Shown piece after piece: positions 6,110 to 6,999 of a DNA stretch of 6,999 bases. Position numbers and translations under genes: made by a program. Position 1 is the first letter of the stretch, and every line of letters starts with the position of its first letter. A model generated the notes under the pieces. That model had not been told where the DNA came from. It saw only the letters and a list, made by a program, of their open reading frames with translations, and searched no databases. Origin of the DNA: Candidatus Fermentibacterota bacterium (GTDB taxonomy: Bacteria; Fermentibacterota; Fermentibacteria; Fermentibacterales; Fermentibacteraceae). The stretch lies in the NCBI GenBank assembly GCA_022703195.1, contig JAKLEF010000100.1, forward strand, positions 1 through 6,999, given 5' to 3'.

Positions 6110-6999
6110 GACCCGCCTCCCATCCCGCGGCCCGAAGCGAGCCTCCGCCCGTACATCGACAGGTAGTACTCGCGGAACCGTCCGCTCTTGATCTCCTCCC
6201 ACCAGGCCCGGTTACCGCGGTACCAGTCGACCGTGGCGGACAATCCCTCCTCGAATCCTACAGCCGGGGACCAGCCCAGTTCTCCTTCGATCCGGGAGAT
6301 GTCCAGCGCGTATCTCCTGTCGTGCCCGGGCCTGTCCTCTATCATCCTCACCCTGGAGGGATCCGTGCCGGTCAGCCGGAGAACGGCCCGGGTGACTTCG
6401 AGGTTCGTGTGCTCCTCGCCGGCCCCGATGTTGTAGACCCTGCCGGGTGTTCCCCTCTCGAGGACTGCCAGGAGGGCCCTGCAGTGATCCTCCACGTGCA
6501 GCCAGTCCCTCCGGTTCAGACCGTCTCCGTAGACAGGCAGTTCCAGCCCCTCGAGGCAGTTCGTCACGAACAGGGGTATCAGCTTCTCGGGATACTGGCG
6601 GGGTCCGTAGTTGTTGGAAGCCCGGGTCACCACGACCGGGACCCCCCAGGTATGGAAGAAGCTCATCGCCAGAAGCTCCCCGCCCGCCTTGGACGCGGCG
6701 TAGGGGCTCCTGGGCGCGAGCGGGTCGTCCTCCGAGGACCTCCCCTCCTCGACGCTGCCGTACACCTCGTCGGTCGAGACCTGCAGGTAGCGGATCGCCC
6801 GTCCTGCCGTTCGACATGCCTCCAGCAGGACGTGGACACCGATGACGCCGGTGGTCAGGAAGGCTTCAGGATCCAGGATCGATCGATCCACGTGTGACTC
6901 GGCCGCGAAGTTCACGACGGCGTCGATCTCCGCGTCGGCGCCTGGATCGCCGATGATCGCACCCACGAGCTCGGCATCGGCGATGTCGCCCTGCACGAA
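6106..6999 (-). CDS. rfbB: dTDP-glucose 4,6-dehydratase, N-terminus beyond window
   Basis: The C-terminal 297 residues of RfbB/RmlB, which converts dTDP-glucose to dTDP-4-keto-6-deoxyglucose, the entry point to rhamnose and other 6-deoxysugars. About 50 N-terminal residues, including the GxxGxxG NAD-binding loop, lie past base 6999. Visible hallmarks are NFAAESHVDRSI (30-41 of the visible part), the catalytic STDEVYG (75-81, Asp77 and Glu78), YAASK (100-104, the YxxxK pair), RASNNYGPRQYPEKLIP (126-142), VYGDGLNRRDWLHVEDHC (156-173) and RPGHDRRYALD (223-233). All key residues in view are intact. The tail is Arg/Gly-rich and ends GGGS. Its stop overlaps the TTG start of the decarboxylase by four bases. 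It is the first gene visible in the minus-strand operon; rmlA, rmlC or rmlD could lie upstream outside the window. An in-frame GTG at 6996 is internal, not the start. Confidence 0.93.
   Translation of the reverse strand, partial: FVQGDIADAELVGAIIGDPGADAEIDAVVNFAAESHVDRSILDPEAFLTTGVIGVHVLLEACRTAGRAIRYLQVSTDEVYGSVEEGRSSEDDPLAPRSPYAASKAGGELLAMSFFHTWGVPVVVTRASNNYGPRQYPEKLIPLFVTNCLEGLELPVYGDGLNRRDWLHVEDHCRALLAVLERGTPGRVYNIGAGEEHTNLEVTRAVLRLTGTDPSRVRMIEDRPGHDRRYALDISRIEGELGWSPAVGFEEGLSATVDWYRGNRAWWEEIKSGRFREYYLSMYGRRLASGRGMGGGS
6116..6121 (-). promoter_or_regulatory. Shine-Dalgarno site deciding the TTG start of the decarboxylase
   Basis: GGGAGG on the minus strand, six bases before TTG at 6109, within the last codons of the dehydratase gene. 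No ATG or GTG gives an intact Rossmann N-terminus, so this site is the main support for the rare TTG start. Confidence 0.75.

Noticed and set aside
5174..6999. Adjacent rfbB and uxs as a recent tandem duplication
   Set aside because: Both are SDR-family enzymes with a shared fold, but their signatures (SASPVDY-type versus AAESHVDRS) belong to separate ancient families.

Overview
The window comes from a GC-rich bacterium. It encodes an outer-membrane beta-barrel C-terminus and an export-type polysaccharide protein, so the cell is very probably diderm (Gram-negative type). Arginine is written mainly as AGG (12 of 20 Arg codons in the gate-domain gene), an unusual choice for a GC-rich genome. 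This, with divergent versions of common families, suggests an uncultured lineage; an FCB-group phylum such as Fermentibacteria is my guess, not something the sequence proves.

Layout. Bases 1 to about 130 differ in composition and codon choice from the rest. They hold an open minus-strand fragment of an unrecognised protein, either a piece of foreign DNA or an assembly join. From about 132 to 449 (+) is the C-terminal end of an outer-membrane beta-barrel protein. Its stop codon overlaps by one base the GTG start of a 331-residue inner-membrane protein (449-1444, +) built from two copies of a nucleoside-recognition/gate unit. A 33-base gap with only weak hairpins separates this pair from a convergent minus-strand operon that fills the rest of the window.

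The minus-strand operon, in transcription order from the right edge, is: dTDP-glucose 4,6-dehydratase (N-terminus off the window), UDP-glucuronate decarboxylase (UDP-xylose synthase), an SLBB-containing outer-membrane polysaccharide export protein, a Wzz-type chain-length determinant without a kinase domain, and a MOP/Wzx-type flippase. The genes overlap by 4, 10 and 4 bases and the last pair is 8 bases apart, so they are almost certainly co-transcribed and translationally coupled.

How they fit together. The two sugar-nucleotide enzymes would supply dTDP-4-keto-6-deoxyglucose (precursor of rhamnose and other deoxysugars) and UDP-xylose. The flippase would carry lipid-linked repeat units across the inner membrane, Wzz would set chain length, and the export protein would pass polymer through the periplasm to the outer membrane. 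Glycosyltransferases, polymerase, initiating transferase and regulatory kinase are not here and would lie outside the window or elsewhere. I see no RNA genes, CRISPR, insertion sequences or defence genes. This is a recognisable surface-polysaccharide locus rather than a clearly new system; the oddest points are the left-edge join, the three-unit export protein and the barrel/gate gene pair.
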